Source: Pseudomicrostroma phylloplanum (taxonomy: Eukaryota > Basidiomycota > Exobasidiomycetes > Microstromatales). Taken from it: a stretch of 64,000 nucleotides of DNA. Below the pieces are notes generated by a model. The model made no database searches, had not been told where the DNA came from, and saw nothing but the letters and a program-made list of their open reading frames with translations. The stretch is taken from positions 496,001 through 560,000 of the forward strand of contig BCHS01000006.1 of NCBI GenBank assembly GCA_039545275.1. The letters run 5' to 3'. Position 1 is the stretch's first letter; every line of letters starts with the position of its first letter. Shown here piece by piece: positions 1-10,200 of this stretch. The position numbers and the translations under genes were made by a program.

Positions 1-1691
1 GTTCAGAGCCGCCTCAATTGCATGTCCGCTCAAATGCCCTGGTCCAAGGTTCTGCTACTAGCATCAGTGGTCTCTCCAAAGCAGCATCATGGGTGCAGCG
101 GTACCTGCCCATCAGGATTCCCATTGCGGCTACGTCAGCCGCACAGTCACCTCAACCAGACGCTTCGGTGTGGCCCACCCACGCGCCAGTATGGGGTGCC
201 CGGAGCTGGGTCACTACTTTTGTCGAGCACACGGAGGCATCAGATGTAGTGACCCCCGGGTCACAGGCGCACAGACAAAGCGAACAGAACGGCCCGCAAC
301 CTGCAACAAGAAGCTCCCCAGCGCGTCTGTCTTTGGCCGTTCTCCTCGCTCCAACGATCTTCCCTACACTCCTTCAGTTGCATATGCTCTGGCTTGTGCG
401 CTTCACTGCTGGAGAGGTAGAGGGCAGATCTGGCTTGAAGCACAGAGACTTGCGCTTCTGGCCGACAGCAGTGATTCTCCTCATCCTCAGCGTCTCGATA
501 ATCACAATACTGCTGCCGAATACGACAGCCTATCTTCGCCAATTGGGCGACCGGTGCTCCTCGGTGGCGACCGATCCCCTGACGTCTCCAGGCTCTCTGT
601 TTCCGGCCCTCCCCGTGCTGTTGCTCGAGGCGATCCCGACGAGTCTTTCTCTTGCGCCTCTGCTACTCGCGCTCTTTCCAACAGTCTTTCCATTGCAAGT
701 GCGAGTGATCTCGCCTTCGCACGCCTCTTGTTTTTCCGAGGTCATACCTCTTTGGATAAAAGCTCCGTTCCTACCAGCAGAGAGGGCTAGAGCCAGGACA
801 GAGGCAGAGAGGGTGGGGAGGGCTCGTCGACACCGGGAAGGTATAGGCAGTCCAAACCAGCGCAATGGGCCTAGCGAGTCTGCGACTCCTCCAGAAGCTT
901 CGGCTGGACTAGTCGACCCGGGCAGTGTTGAAGCCGCCCGCCTTCTCCAGCTCCAGCGTGACATGGTCGACGAGCTAGAAAGAGCTGGCAGGCTATCTCC
1001 TTCAGCTATGGACCGAGTCCGTCAAGCAGTATGGGAGCAAGCACGCTCATGCAATGGCAAGCTCCGCCTTCAAAAGCCAAAACAGAAGGTCACTCTACCG
1101 CTGTCGTACATCCTCTCGGTACTCCTGATGCTGTCATCATCGCTAAGCCTTATCGTATGCTATGCGATGATCGGACTGCGACTTCCAACCCTAGCTCCGA
1201 CGAGTGCAACTGCTCTGGTGGATCTGCTCGCGCTGAGAGCGGAATTAGGAGCACTGGTCAAGACTTGGAACGAGGAAAGGAGGAGAGTGGAAGGCCTCGA
1301 GTTTGTCAGAAGGAGATGGGGAACCAGCACTATCTCTAGGACATCTGATCTGGATCCAGTGGAGGCTGACCTAGTAAGACGCTCTGAAGGCGGGAACCAA
1401 TGTTCAATTTGCTTGGAAAAAATCGATCGAACGGACGAGGAAGAGGACGTCGCAAGGCTGGACTGTGGCCACGAATTGCACGCAGTGAGTGTCGAGTATC
1501 GAGGCTACCGGCCTGCCGTCGATGTCGCTGACGATGTCACGTTGTGTATCTTGTCCCAGCCCTGTCTCGTTCCTTGGCTTCTGTCGCAAGCCTTTTGTCC
1601 CGTGTGCCATCGGGGGTTGCGCTCCGGCGGGGGCGTTCTGGGTCCGGCAAGAGGTGTCGCTGCTACAATGGCCAGAGAGACTCCGGTGTAG
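1..1691 (+). CDS. Multi-pass membrane RING-H2 protein, putative E3 ubiquitin ligase (5' partial)
   Basis: The frame is open to the window edge, so the start lies upstream; the first in-frame ATG inside is at 384. Exons are <1..1484 and 1560..1691, with a 75-nt GTGAGT...CCCAG intron. After splicing, the C-terminus is a RING-H2 finger: CSIC, then C-G-H-x2-H-x2-C, then CPVC. Hydrophobic segments lie near nt 327-398, 456-518, 594-700 and 1092-1170, so the finger is at the end of a membrane protein. RING-H2 proteins of this layout usually transfer ubiquitin from an E2 at the ER, Golgi or vacuole; substrate and compartment are unknown. The intron falls between the second His and the next Cys ligand, is a multiple of three and has no stop, so retention would insert 25 residues in the finger. 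RING assignment is firm, E3 activity inferred. Confidence 0.75.
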   Translation, partial: SEPPQLHVRSNALVQGSATSISGLSKAASWVQRYLPIRIPIAATSAAQSPQPDASVWPTHAPVWGARSWVTTFVEHTEASDVVTPGSQAHRQSEQNGPQPATRSSPARLSLAVLLAPTIFPTLLQLHMLWLVRFTAGEVEGRSGLKHRDLRFWPTAVILLILSVSIITILLPNTTAYLRQLGDRCSSVATDPLTSPGSLFPALPVLLLEAIPTSLSLAPLLLALFPTVFPLQVRVISPSHASCFSEVIPLWIKAPFLPAERARARTEAERVGRARRHREGIGSPNQRNGPSESATPPEASAGLVDPGSVEAARLLQLQRDMVDELERAGRLSPSAMDRVRQAVWEQARSCNGKLRLQKPKQKVTLPLSYILSVLLMLSSSLSLIVCYAMIGLRLPTLAPTSATALVDLLALRAELGALVKTWNEERRRVEGLEFVRRRWGTSTISRTSDLDPVEADLVRRSEGGNQCSICLEKIDRTDEEEDVARLDCGHELHAVSVEYRGYRPAVDVADDVTLCILSQPCLVPWLLSQAFCPVCHRGLRSGGGVLGPARGVAATMARETPV

Positions 1692-1966
1692 GGCGCTGGT
1701 ACGCCCATCTGACTGTGTATATATAAAATCAGACCGTTTCTCCTTGAGAGTAGCGTTGCTGTTGGTTCACCCCATAGCATCTTAGAGCTTTCCCCAACGC
1801 GGCAGGCCGTGCTTCCATGCAGTCTCGTGACTGGCTGCAGGTGTGGAGATAGGCGGAGTGAAAGAGGCGGAGTGCCAGGCCGGACAGTCATTGGTGCAAA
1901 CTTGACCTTCGCATCGAGACTCGGTGAGTCAACATCGTCTCCATTCAAGATCTCCACCTAGACAGC

Positions 1967-3407
1967 ATGTCGACTGCTCTCTTGCAATTGGCTGCTCGCA
2001 GAGCTCCTACCACCGTCAGCGGATGGCGCACCCGAGCGCAGCTCGTACGCACCTTCTCGTCTACCTCTGTGTTCTCGAACACCCCTTCCGGCTCACCGAG
2101 TCCCCTCCCACCTCACCTTTTGACCCTCGCCGATCTCTCGACCTCGCAAATTCAGTCTCTGCTCAGCACCGCCGCCAACTTCAAGGCGTCTCTCAAGGCG
2201 CACAACCATGACCTTGTGACGGGAGCCGTCGCTTTCGATGATGGATCTGAGCTGGAGCAGACGCTCAAGAACAAGACGATTGCGCTGCTGTTCACAAAGA
2301 GGAGCACTAGGACGAGAGTGGCTAGTGAGACTTCCACTGTGGCTCTGGGAGGGCATCCAATGTTCCTTGGTCCCAGTGACATCCAGTTGGGAGTCAACGA
2401 AAGCCTGTACGATACGGCCAAGGTAGTGGGAAGCATGGTCGATGGAATCATGGCTCGAGTTGACGGCCATGAGGAGGTCGAGGTGAGCATTTGACCGCTG
2501 TTCGCTTGCGCATAGTACAAGCTCATATGATGTACTTCCTCCCTGTCAGCTGCTGGCGCAATACGCAGGTGTTCCCATCATCAATGCGCTTTCTGATCTC
2601 TACCATCCCACTCAGATCCTCGCTGATCTCTTGACGATGGTTGAATCGTTCCCAACAAATACCTCGTCGTCCAAGAGCCCAGCGTGCCTCTCTTCTCTCG
2701 CTGGACTCAAGGTAGCCTGGGTTGGAGACTCAAACAACATCCTCAACGATATGCTGGTTGCTTTCCCTCGTCTGGGCATCCACCTATCCGTTGCCACGCC
2801 CAAGGGCTACGATAGGAACGAGAGAGTGTGGGGGACAATGCAGGATGGTATTGCACAAGAAAGGAAGAAGGGAGGCTCAGTCACTGTTGCTGGAGTAGAG
2901 TGGTCGAATGACCCGGAAGATGCCGTCAAGGACGCGGACATCATCGTGACGGACACATGGTCAGTAGGAGAAGCCAGTGGAGAAACATGCGCGAATTGAG
3001 TAAGTAGAGTACTGAACTCCCCTGCTCTTTCCCTTCCGTCACAGGATCTCCATGGGGGAAGAGTCATCGAAAGAGCAGCGCTTACGAGATTTTGCCGGTT
3101 TCCAAGTAACAGAGGCCCTGGGCAGGAAGGGAGGAGCCAAGACCGACTGGAAATTCATGCACTGTCTACCCCGGAAGAGTCAGGAGGTCGACGACGAGGT
3201 CTTTTATGGCAAGCGGTCGATTGTCTTCCCGGAAGCAGAGAACAGGAAGTGGACTATCATGTCCGTCTTTGAGTGAGTGTTCGGCATTACGGGCCGTTAG
3301 GGGAAGGTGTAGCATAGAGGTAGGGTCAGGTTGTGCGAAAGGCATGAGCGCTAACCTGTTCCCCTTTCTCTCGTGGTAGCGCCTACATGGGCCGTTGGGC
3401 GGTCTGA
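1967..3407 (+). CDS. ARG3: Ornithine carbamoyltransferase, mitochondrial
   Basis: Converts ornithine and carbamoyl phosphate to citrulline in arginine synthesis. Exons 1967..2482, 2550..2959, 3045..3272 and 3380..3407 give 393 aa; phases agree at every junction and the last exon adds only the tail ending MGRWAV. Family motifs are intact: carbamoyl-phosphate loop STRTR (residues 113-117), HPTQ (191-194), the DTW-ISMGEE region restored by the second splice, and HCLP (348-351) with the active-site Cys. The first ~40 residues are rich in Arg, Ser and Ala with few acids, as in a mitochondrial targeting peptide. It is convergent with the Rab gene, 107 bp away. A TATATATAAAA stretch near 1717 lies ~240 bp upstream and could serve this promoter or the 3' end of the RING gene. 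Confidence 0.95.
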
Positions 3408-3514
3408 AGGGCCCTCGAACAAATGCATTAACGACGTGGTATCTTTTGTGAGAGGAAAGGGGTGGCTTGCTCTGGCTCGTATAAATACATTCTTTGATAG
3501 GCCCTCGTCTTCGC

Positions 3515-4399
3515 CTAGCAGGCGCAATTATCCCTCGCTGTCTGTATACCATCATTGAGGCTCACGTTACCGGTGACGGATTGAGAAGCATGCTCCGCGG
3601 GCGTGCCTCCGGGCATCCTGTCACCGGGCCGCCTCATGCCGCTAGCTTGGGACGACCATAGCGAGGGAGTCGATATGATCTGCAACGGATTCGCAGGTTG
3701 CAAGGAGCAAGGTAAGCATTGCTGCATTGCAGCAACAACTCTGGGTCGTTCGCAAGACTGATCACCGTACTCACCTGGTTCACCAGGTCATCGAAAGCTC
3801 CCTGTACCCCTACCCCTTTCTTCGCGCTGGCCTCGATGAAAATGGCCTCCTTACTGTCTGCGAAAGTCTTGCCTTCTTCGTTTGATACCACTCGCGAGAA
3901 TTCTTTATCCACCTTGTTGCCTACGATGCATTTGACTACGTCCGGAGACGTGGAGAAGGTCTCGAGCTCGGAGAACCAGCCGGGTAGGGCGTCGAAGGAT
4001 GCTCGCGACGTCACGTCGTACACTGTAGAAGAGAGATCGAAGCACGTGAGCGTTCGAAGCTTTGGTGATTAGACTGCTGTCCTCTGTTACTGGGCAGATT
4101 CGAGACGACGCTCACCCTGCCCAGTAAGACTCACCAACGATGACGCCTTGTATGCCCCGGTAATAGCTTCCAGTGATGGCACGATATCTTTCTTGTCCCG
4201 CTGTATCGAATATGTTGAGCTTGAATTGCTTGCCGCCCACTGTTATATTCTTGAGCTTGTAATCGATCCCAATGGTAGCTGACGACTCCTCGGGCGGGGC
4301 GAATTCGTCATCAGTGAATCGCAACAAGAGTGACGATTTGCCGACAGAGGAGGAGCCGATGAGGACGATCTTGAGCGTAGGGATAGGCGTATGGGACAT
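3515..4399 (-). CDS. RAB18: Rab18-like small GTPase
   Basis: Rab-family switch GTPase; closest by eye to Rab18, which acts at the ER, lipid droplets and Golgi-ER traffic. Exons (minus) 4399..4135, 4022..3775 and 3721..3515 encode 239 aa. Motifs: P-loop GSSSVGKS (15-22), switch II DTAGQE (65-70), NKVD (124-127), EASAK (152-156). The third exon gives a ~69-residue hypervariable tail ending in CAC, a C-x-C double geranylgeranylation signal, which strongly supports the 53-nt last intron. The frame stays open upstream of the chosen ATG, but the Rab fold begins right after it. Divergent from the signal peptide peptidase gene (264-bp shared promoter). Rab18 rather than Rab1/Rab8 is judged from the [12 protein letters not shown] and YYRG context, not from an alignment. 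Confidence 0.9.
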
Positions 4400-4663
4400 C
4401 GCGTCGTCGAGGTACAAAGGAAACGGCCGAGCAAGGGCGATGCTGATCTTGTGGAAGGGGGATAAGTGAGAGGCTATTCGGGATGTCCTCACGTTGTTGA
4501 AACATGGCCCGCGCCGCCTCCACTCTGCTCCCGTTCCGTTGGCGCCAAGCAAGAAAGCAACAGGGGCAAAGACAAGCTTGCACTGGCTTCGCGTCGTAAC
4601 ACTCTTCTTCCCCTCGACGTCTCCCCAAGTATCCCGACCAGGCCACACGGCCCCCAGTAGACA

Positions 4664-6240
4664 ATGGCAAGCAACGCTGTCAACGAAGATGTCTCCCTCT
4701 TCATCGCCTACGTGTCGCTAATCTCGATGGCCGTCTTGCCAATCTTCTGTGGCTCCTTTGCTTCTCTTCGAACACCAAAGTCAGTCCTTCAAGCTCGCAA
4801 AGTGCTCAAGAAGGCCAGGGCAAACAAGACAAGGAAGGATGAAGAGGATGACGAGGATGACGAAGAAGACGATGAGCCAGCTGCTGCGGAGATGCTCACC
4901 TCATCCGATGCCTGGCTCTTCCCAGTTGTGGGCAGCTGTGTGTTGTTCTCGATGTATCTCGTCTTCAAATTCTTAGACCGCAAGTGGGTGGACAGGATCC
5001 TAGGGTCCTATTTCGCCATTGCCGGCGCTGGAGCAGTATTTCAGGTGAGTTCGGTACGTGCGAGTATAGCTCATGTTCTCTGCAGGGTTACTCTTACACA
5101 TATATTCGTCTTTGCACGCCGGCCAGGCTGTCCTCTCCATCGCCGCCGGAGTGGTCGGGACACAAGCCTGGCGCAGCAAGCTCATCTACAAGCTTGCAAT
5201 AACTAAGAGACTTTCGGACAAGGAGCTTGCAGCGGAAACCAAGGAAAGGGAGAAGGCAAAGAAGAAGACTGATGGCGGTGAGAGCGATGAAGAGGAAGAG
5301 CACCTTGGTAGAATTCGCAGTGAGTAGCGGCGGCGAGGGGACGTCTCAAGAGCACATGCCAGCAGCAGCTAATAACCCGTGTCTTCCCGCAGACGTCGTT
5401 TCCTTGCGCTGGAGTGCTTTGCACATACCGCTCTTCTTCACAGCGTTGCTTCCTGTCGTCGTCTTCTACGCCACTCGACATTGGGTGTCTTCAAACCTCA
5501 TTGCCCTCTCGCTGTCCGTCCAAGCCATATCACTAATGGGCCTCGACTCCTTCCTCACCGGATCGATCATGCTCGGGGGACTCTTCTTCTACGACGTCTT
5601 TTGGGTCTTCGGCACCGAGGTCATGGTCTCGGTTGCTCGCAATTTCGATGCCGGGCCGATTAAGATCCTCTTCCCCAAGAATCTGCCAGATGTTGCCTTG
5701 TATTACATCAAGCCACACGGGAACCGCTCCCAGGGCGCGACTCTACTTCAGCATGTACTCTTGGCATTCAATGATGCGCCCAAATGGCAGATGACAATGC
5801 TGGGATTGGGTGACATCGTCATTCCCGGCATATTCGTTGCGCTATCTCTTCGCTTCGACCAACATCTATATCTCTCGTCACTCTCGGACACCAAGCTGGC
5901 TACCTTCACTCGTCGCGATGCCTCCTTTCCAAAGCCTTATTTCACTGCCACCCTGACGGCCTATATTGTGGGCTTGATGACCACGATGGCTGTCATGCAC
6001 ACCTTTCAAGCCGCCCAGCCTGCACTGCTCTACCTCAGTCCTGCTTGCGTGGCCGCTGTCGGCTTGAAGAGCCTGCAGAGGGGCGAGTGGAGAGAAGTTT
6101 GGGCTTGGAAAGACGAGGAGGAGGAGAAGGGGAAGGAGGAAAAGCAAGAGGGAATTGCCAGAGAGACCGGGAGCTGTGTCGCTAAAGCTTCTGTGAAAGG
6201 ACCTCCTACGGTGACCAGGCGTACCAAGGCTCGGAATTAG
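4664..6240 (+). CDS. Signal peptide peptidase, intramembrane aspartyl protease
   Basis: GxGD-type aspartyl protease of the ER membrane that cleaves leftover signal peptides and some tail-anchored proteins. Exons 4664..5044, 5127..5319 and 5393..6240 encode 473 aa. Both catalytic motifs are present: YD within FFYDVFW (258-259) and GLGD (329-332), plus the PAL motif (401-403). An acidic, Lys-rich loop (about residues 48-72, with long Asp/Glu runs) separates the first two membrane segments and is larger than I would expect. A second low-complexity Lys/Glu stretch precedes membrane segment 4, and the tail is highly charged. Convergent with RPA12. Family certain; exon 1 donor choice fairly certain because it keeps phase and the acceptor is canonical. 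Confidence 0.93.
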
Positions 6241-6427
6241 TGTAGCAAGCTTCCATTTGGGTACTGAAGTCTGTGTCAGTGGCCGAAGGCCACCGCACAG
6301 AGGAGGAGGAGATCGGGACAGGACGCTCGGGCTGAACCTCTTCGTCAATTGTTTCTGGAGGGACACAGAAGTGTAGCTCGTGAAATGTCAGTTTCTTGAG
6401 CTCAGGTCCCCGCCAAAGAGGCAATAC

Positions 6428-6932
6428 CTACTGGCTGAATTTGTATCCACACTTGGGGCACGTATAGAAGACCGTCGTGCCTTCGTCTGCGCTTCTCATT
6501 TGCAGCGTACTGAATCTCATCTCTTCGTTGCCGCATTTAGGGCACTTCTCTTTGATTGTTGCTTCGTCTGCTCGAGCTCCATCCTGCCCATCTGCGGAAG
6601 AGGAGACGGTTGTGACGAGTTGCCGTTTGAGGCGTAGAGCGGAGGGGAAAGCGGAGGGATTGGAGCGAGTTGTGAGAGTGAGATTGTCGTAGACTGAATA
6701 TGAGGAGAGACTCGACGGAGAAGCAAGTTCAGCTCTTCGGCACCCTTGCAGCAAGCCTGTCTTTCCAGTCCCCTTCCATGAAGAGCTCACCTCCAGCATC
6801 CAGGTCTGCGCCGCATGGTGGACACTTGATGACATCCTCATCCGTCGGTACGTCGAGCAAACTACCGCAAGAAGGGCAGAACAGCAGTGGTCCAACCTTG
6901 TCTGGCATTTGCAATACGGACTTCGGCGCCAT
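6428..6932 (-). CDS. RPA12: DNA-directed RNA polymerase I subunit RPA12 (A12.2)
   Basis: Small zinc-ribbon subunit of RNA polymerase I that supports RNA cleavage and termination. Exons (minus) 6932..6791 and 6693..6428 give 135 aa, close to the ~125 aa of the family. The N-terminal ribbon has C19-x2-C22 and C37-x2-C40. The C-terminal TFIIS-like ribbon has C98, C101, C126, C129 and the catalytic hairpin QMRSADE (112-118), more like RPA12 than RPB9. The 97-nt intron is needed: without it the N-terminal frame stops just after residue 67, and splicing restores a linker resembling yeast A12.2. It starts 302 bp from the divergent Brh2 gene. Confidence 0.95.
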
Positions 6933-7234
6933 TGTGGGTACGCGAAGGTCGGTGAAGGCTCAGACGAGGACTGTAGAATGGCAGCCGCTTGTCCGGAAGT
7001 GGTGACCTGGTCAGTAGTCTAGAGAAAATTCAGACCCTACTCTGGCGGACAGGACGGAAGCCGGACACGGAAAGCGAGACGTGAGAGACTCGCGCCGCGA
7101 GGCGAGGCCGAACCTGGTGTTGGATACAGGCCGGACCGGGGCCGATGACGCTCCTCATTTCCCTCTTGATCTCCCCACACCGCTGCCCTGTCCTTCTGAT
7201 ACAAAGTGGTCTCCTTGTGCTTTCCTCTGCTAGC
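6933..7234. promoter_or_regulatory. Divergent promoter region RPA12 / BRH2
   Basis: A 302-bp spacer between the start codons of two divergent genes. I see no TATA box or further coding sequence; short pyrimidine tracts precede the BRH2 start. Confidence 0.4.
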
Positions 7235-10200
7235 ATGGAGCAGACCAGTGAAGCAGGTGAGTCACACTGAAGGCCCGTCTCCGTCTTTCTCATAGGCGGG
7301 CGAATATATGCTAAGCCCCTCCCGTCAATGCCTTTACAATCAGGTCCCTCACGGATACCGCTCCTCGAGAATTCGGCCTCCAAAGACGTCCAGCCTAGGA
7401 AGCGCAGACGGCGCCGTCTCCTGTCCGTTCTGGAGGGTGTCTCTGGCGACGAAGCGATGGATGAGATTCTCTCCAACTCGGAAGAATCAGGGTCCGGAGC
7501 AGGGGACCCCGCATCAGGTGATCACACTCACACCAACCGCTACGAGCCCTCTGCAGCCGCGCTTATGAGAAGGGGATCTATAGACTATCATCCGCCTCTT
7601 TCGCTTACAAACACCGGCCATCGAACCGAGTGCCGTAGTCGATCGGAAGAGCATGTTGGATGCTGTTGCGGTCGAGACAGACCGCTTGCTGCTATACCTC
7701 TCCAGGTCGTGCCAAGCAGCGATCCGCAGGACAAATTTGGCGGTCTGAACGTGCCGACATCGTCTGGAGCTGGCACGCTGACGAGATTACCCCTGTCACC
7801 AAAAGCTGCCGACCTTCACTCAGCTCGGCAGCACAAGCAGCTAGCCGAGACACAAGGGCAAGGGGGTGATGCAGATCAACCGCCAGCCAAAACGACCGTG
7901 GAACTCCTAGAGTCTCGGCCGCGAACTCAGGAGGACCGGCCCGCTCCGTCTCAGGGAAGGAAGCAGAAGCAGGACTCTGTTCAGGCAAGTCAATCGACGC
8001 AGCAAGAGCCGCCGAACAGCAGCAAACGTCTTGGGAGGAAGCGCCAGTCCGACGAAGAAAGTCAAAAGAGTCCTAGGTTCGTGGTCTCTTCGAAGCGGCG
8101 CATATGCGCATCCAGCGATAAAGAAAACACACCCTCGAGGTCCGATTCTAGCCACTTCAGTCTCGAAGACGCCCAGCGCGACTCGTCACACAGTCCGTAT
8201 GAAAATCACGATGGTAGTGCAAGAAGCAAGCAGGAAGATGAGGGATGCGCTGCTGCTCTTTTGGTGCTTCGAGAGGTAGGGAGCAATAGTTGGCGCGCGC
8301 AGCGATCCTTAGTGCTTCGAAATGAGACAGACTTAGACTGCTCTCTTGGACGAGGCAGGCCCATGCTGTCCGATGAAAGCCAGCAGTCATCGAAGCGGAG
8401 TGGTCCTTCTCTAGATATGCTCGAGCGACGTGCTGGATCAGGCGGCATCATGCTTCAATCGGCGCAGCCTACTGTGGCTGCACCTATCGAAGATGGTGAA
8501 GATCCCAGCTTGCTTCACGACCTCCATGCTATCAATCAAGAAATCAGCCGCAAGGGTCTCTGGGAGCGTGGCGAACCCGGTGTTCAAATAGCAGAGCTCA
8601 AACCTGCTTCAGGCGCCGGTGCAGCCACACCTACTGCCCCACTGACAGACTGGTTGGGTCGATCCGATAATCCTACTCAAGAGGTCCTCAGGCCAGCAGC
8701 GTCACTTACTCCCCCCTCCGCAGCAATGCCTACGCCTAGTAGCTGGGCTTATCGCCATCCAGCGGACTACAACACACACACTTCTCCCTGCTGCCCCGAT
8801 AGCACGAAAGACCAAGTAGCGGAAGCAGTCAATGAGCTAGGGCAGCTCCCCCCCGTTGTGGCTTTGCGGCATGATGAGATGCGCACAGACACTAATGTCA
8901 CGCCAGTCGCAATAGCTCCGCCAATCGTCTTTGAACCCTGTGGTGAGCCAAACTCCAGGAGAGAGCCTCAGCCGGAGACAGCTTTGGGCTCCTCTCCGAC
9001 TCTCCCGGCCGGGAACGAAGCGAACGAAACGACAGATTCCGCCGGTACGGAAACAGCGTTGGAGAGACAGGCAATGTCAGCAGATTATTTGCTGTTGTCA
9101 GGCGAGGAAGAGGCTTCTGCCAGCCTCGAGCCCAGGAGACCTGGGTGCGCGATGGGCAAAGCGGCTCTTAACGCAGCACCGAGGTTCAGTCAAGACTCGA
9201 TTTTCGACGATGCTCGAGCGAGTGCTCCTCCCCCCCAACAAAGGAATCCGATTCTGGCTGACTCCAATGAAGACGACTGCAGCAGACATGAACGTACTCT
9301 TGACGGCTTCGCTCGAACAGTCAACGAGCAGTTCTTGGAAGGCCTTGACGATTTGGACTTCGCCAACCTAGAACTTACCCCCGCTCCACAATCAAAGACC
9401 AACACGAGCCTTCCCCGAGCTTCTGCTTCTCCGACGGCAAATCCAGCCTTCCAGCGCACTCGCAGTCGCAAGGGTAGGGCAGACTCATTCGACGATCTTG
9501 CAGAGGACAATGGCTTCTGGGACGAAGTGTTCGACGGCGTGATGCGTCCACTCGATACCATGGCGGTCTTGGAAGCTGATGAGTGGCCGGACCTCGAAGC
9601 TTTGTCTGATATCGAAGCTTCCGCTACCGCTGCTTTCAGGCCGCCTCCGATGCCTTGTTCCCCTCCTCCGGGCGCTCATTTAGGATTCAGTACTGCTGCA
9701 AACAAAAGACTGGCCCCGCCGAGTGAAGCTGCCGTAGCTCGAGTACTGAAACGACTGGCACAGCCTGCTGGTGCTGAAGGGATGCCTGATGAAGACGTTG
9801 AGAATATGGACGCTGTTTCGGCGGCGCGGAGAGAGGCCCAATCGGTCTCGTTGCCAGCAAGGCGACCCCCCCAAGTCTCTGCAGTCACGGATCAAGAAGA
9901 AGGTCACACGTCTCTTGATCAGTGGAATGAAGATCAGATTTGCCATGAAGGGGCACCTGCTGACTCTCAATTGATCCCTGCAACAGTCTCCTTCAAACGA
10001 GCAAATGGACTTTCACTTGAGTTGAACGCCGCAGCCCTCGAGGCTGCCAAGCGCAAAATGGCAAGATGGGAGGCCGAGCATTGCCAAGAAAAAGGCAACA
10101 CTCCAGAGTTAGCTGTCGGTGTAAATCTGGAACATCGACGCACGATCAACGCCAACGTGATCAGGGGTCCAACGAAACCTTCTGATGGCAGAGTTGCTTC

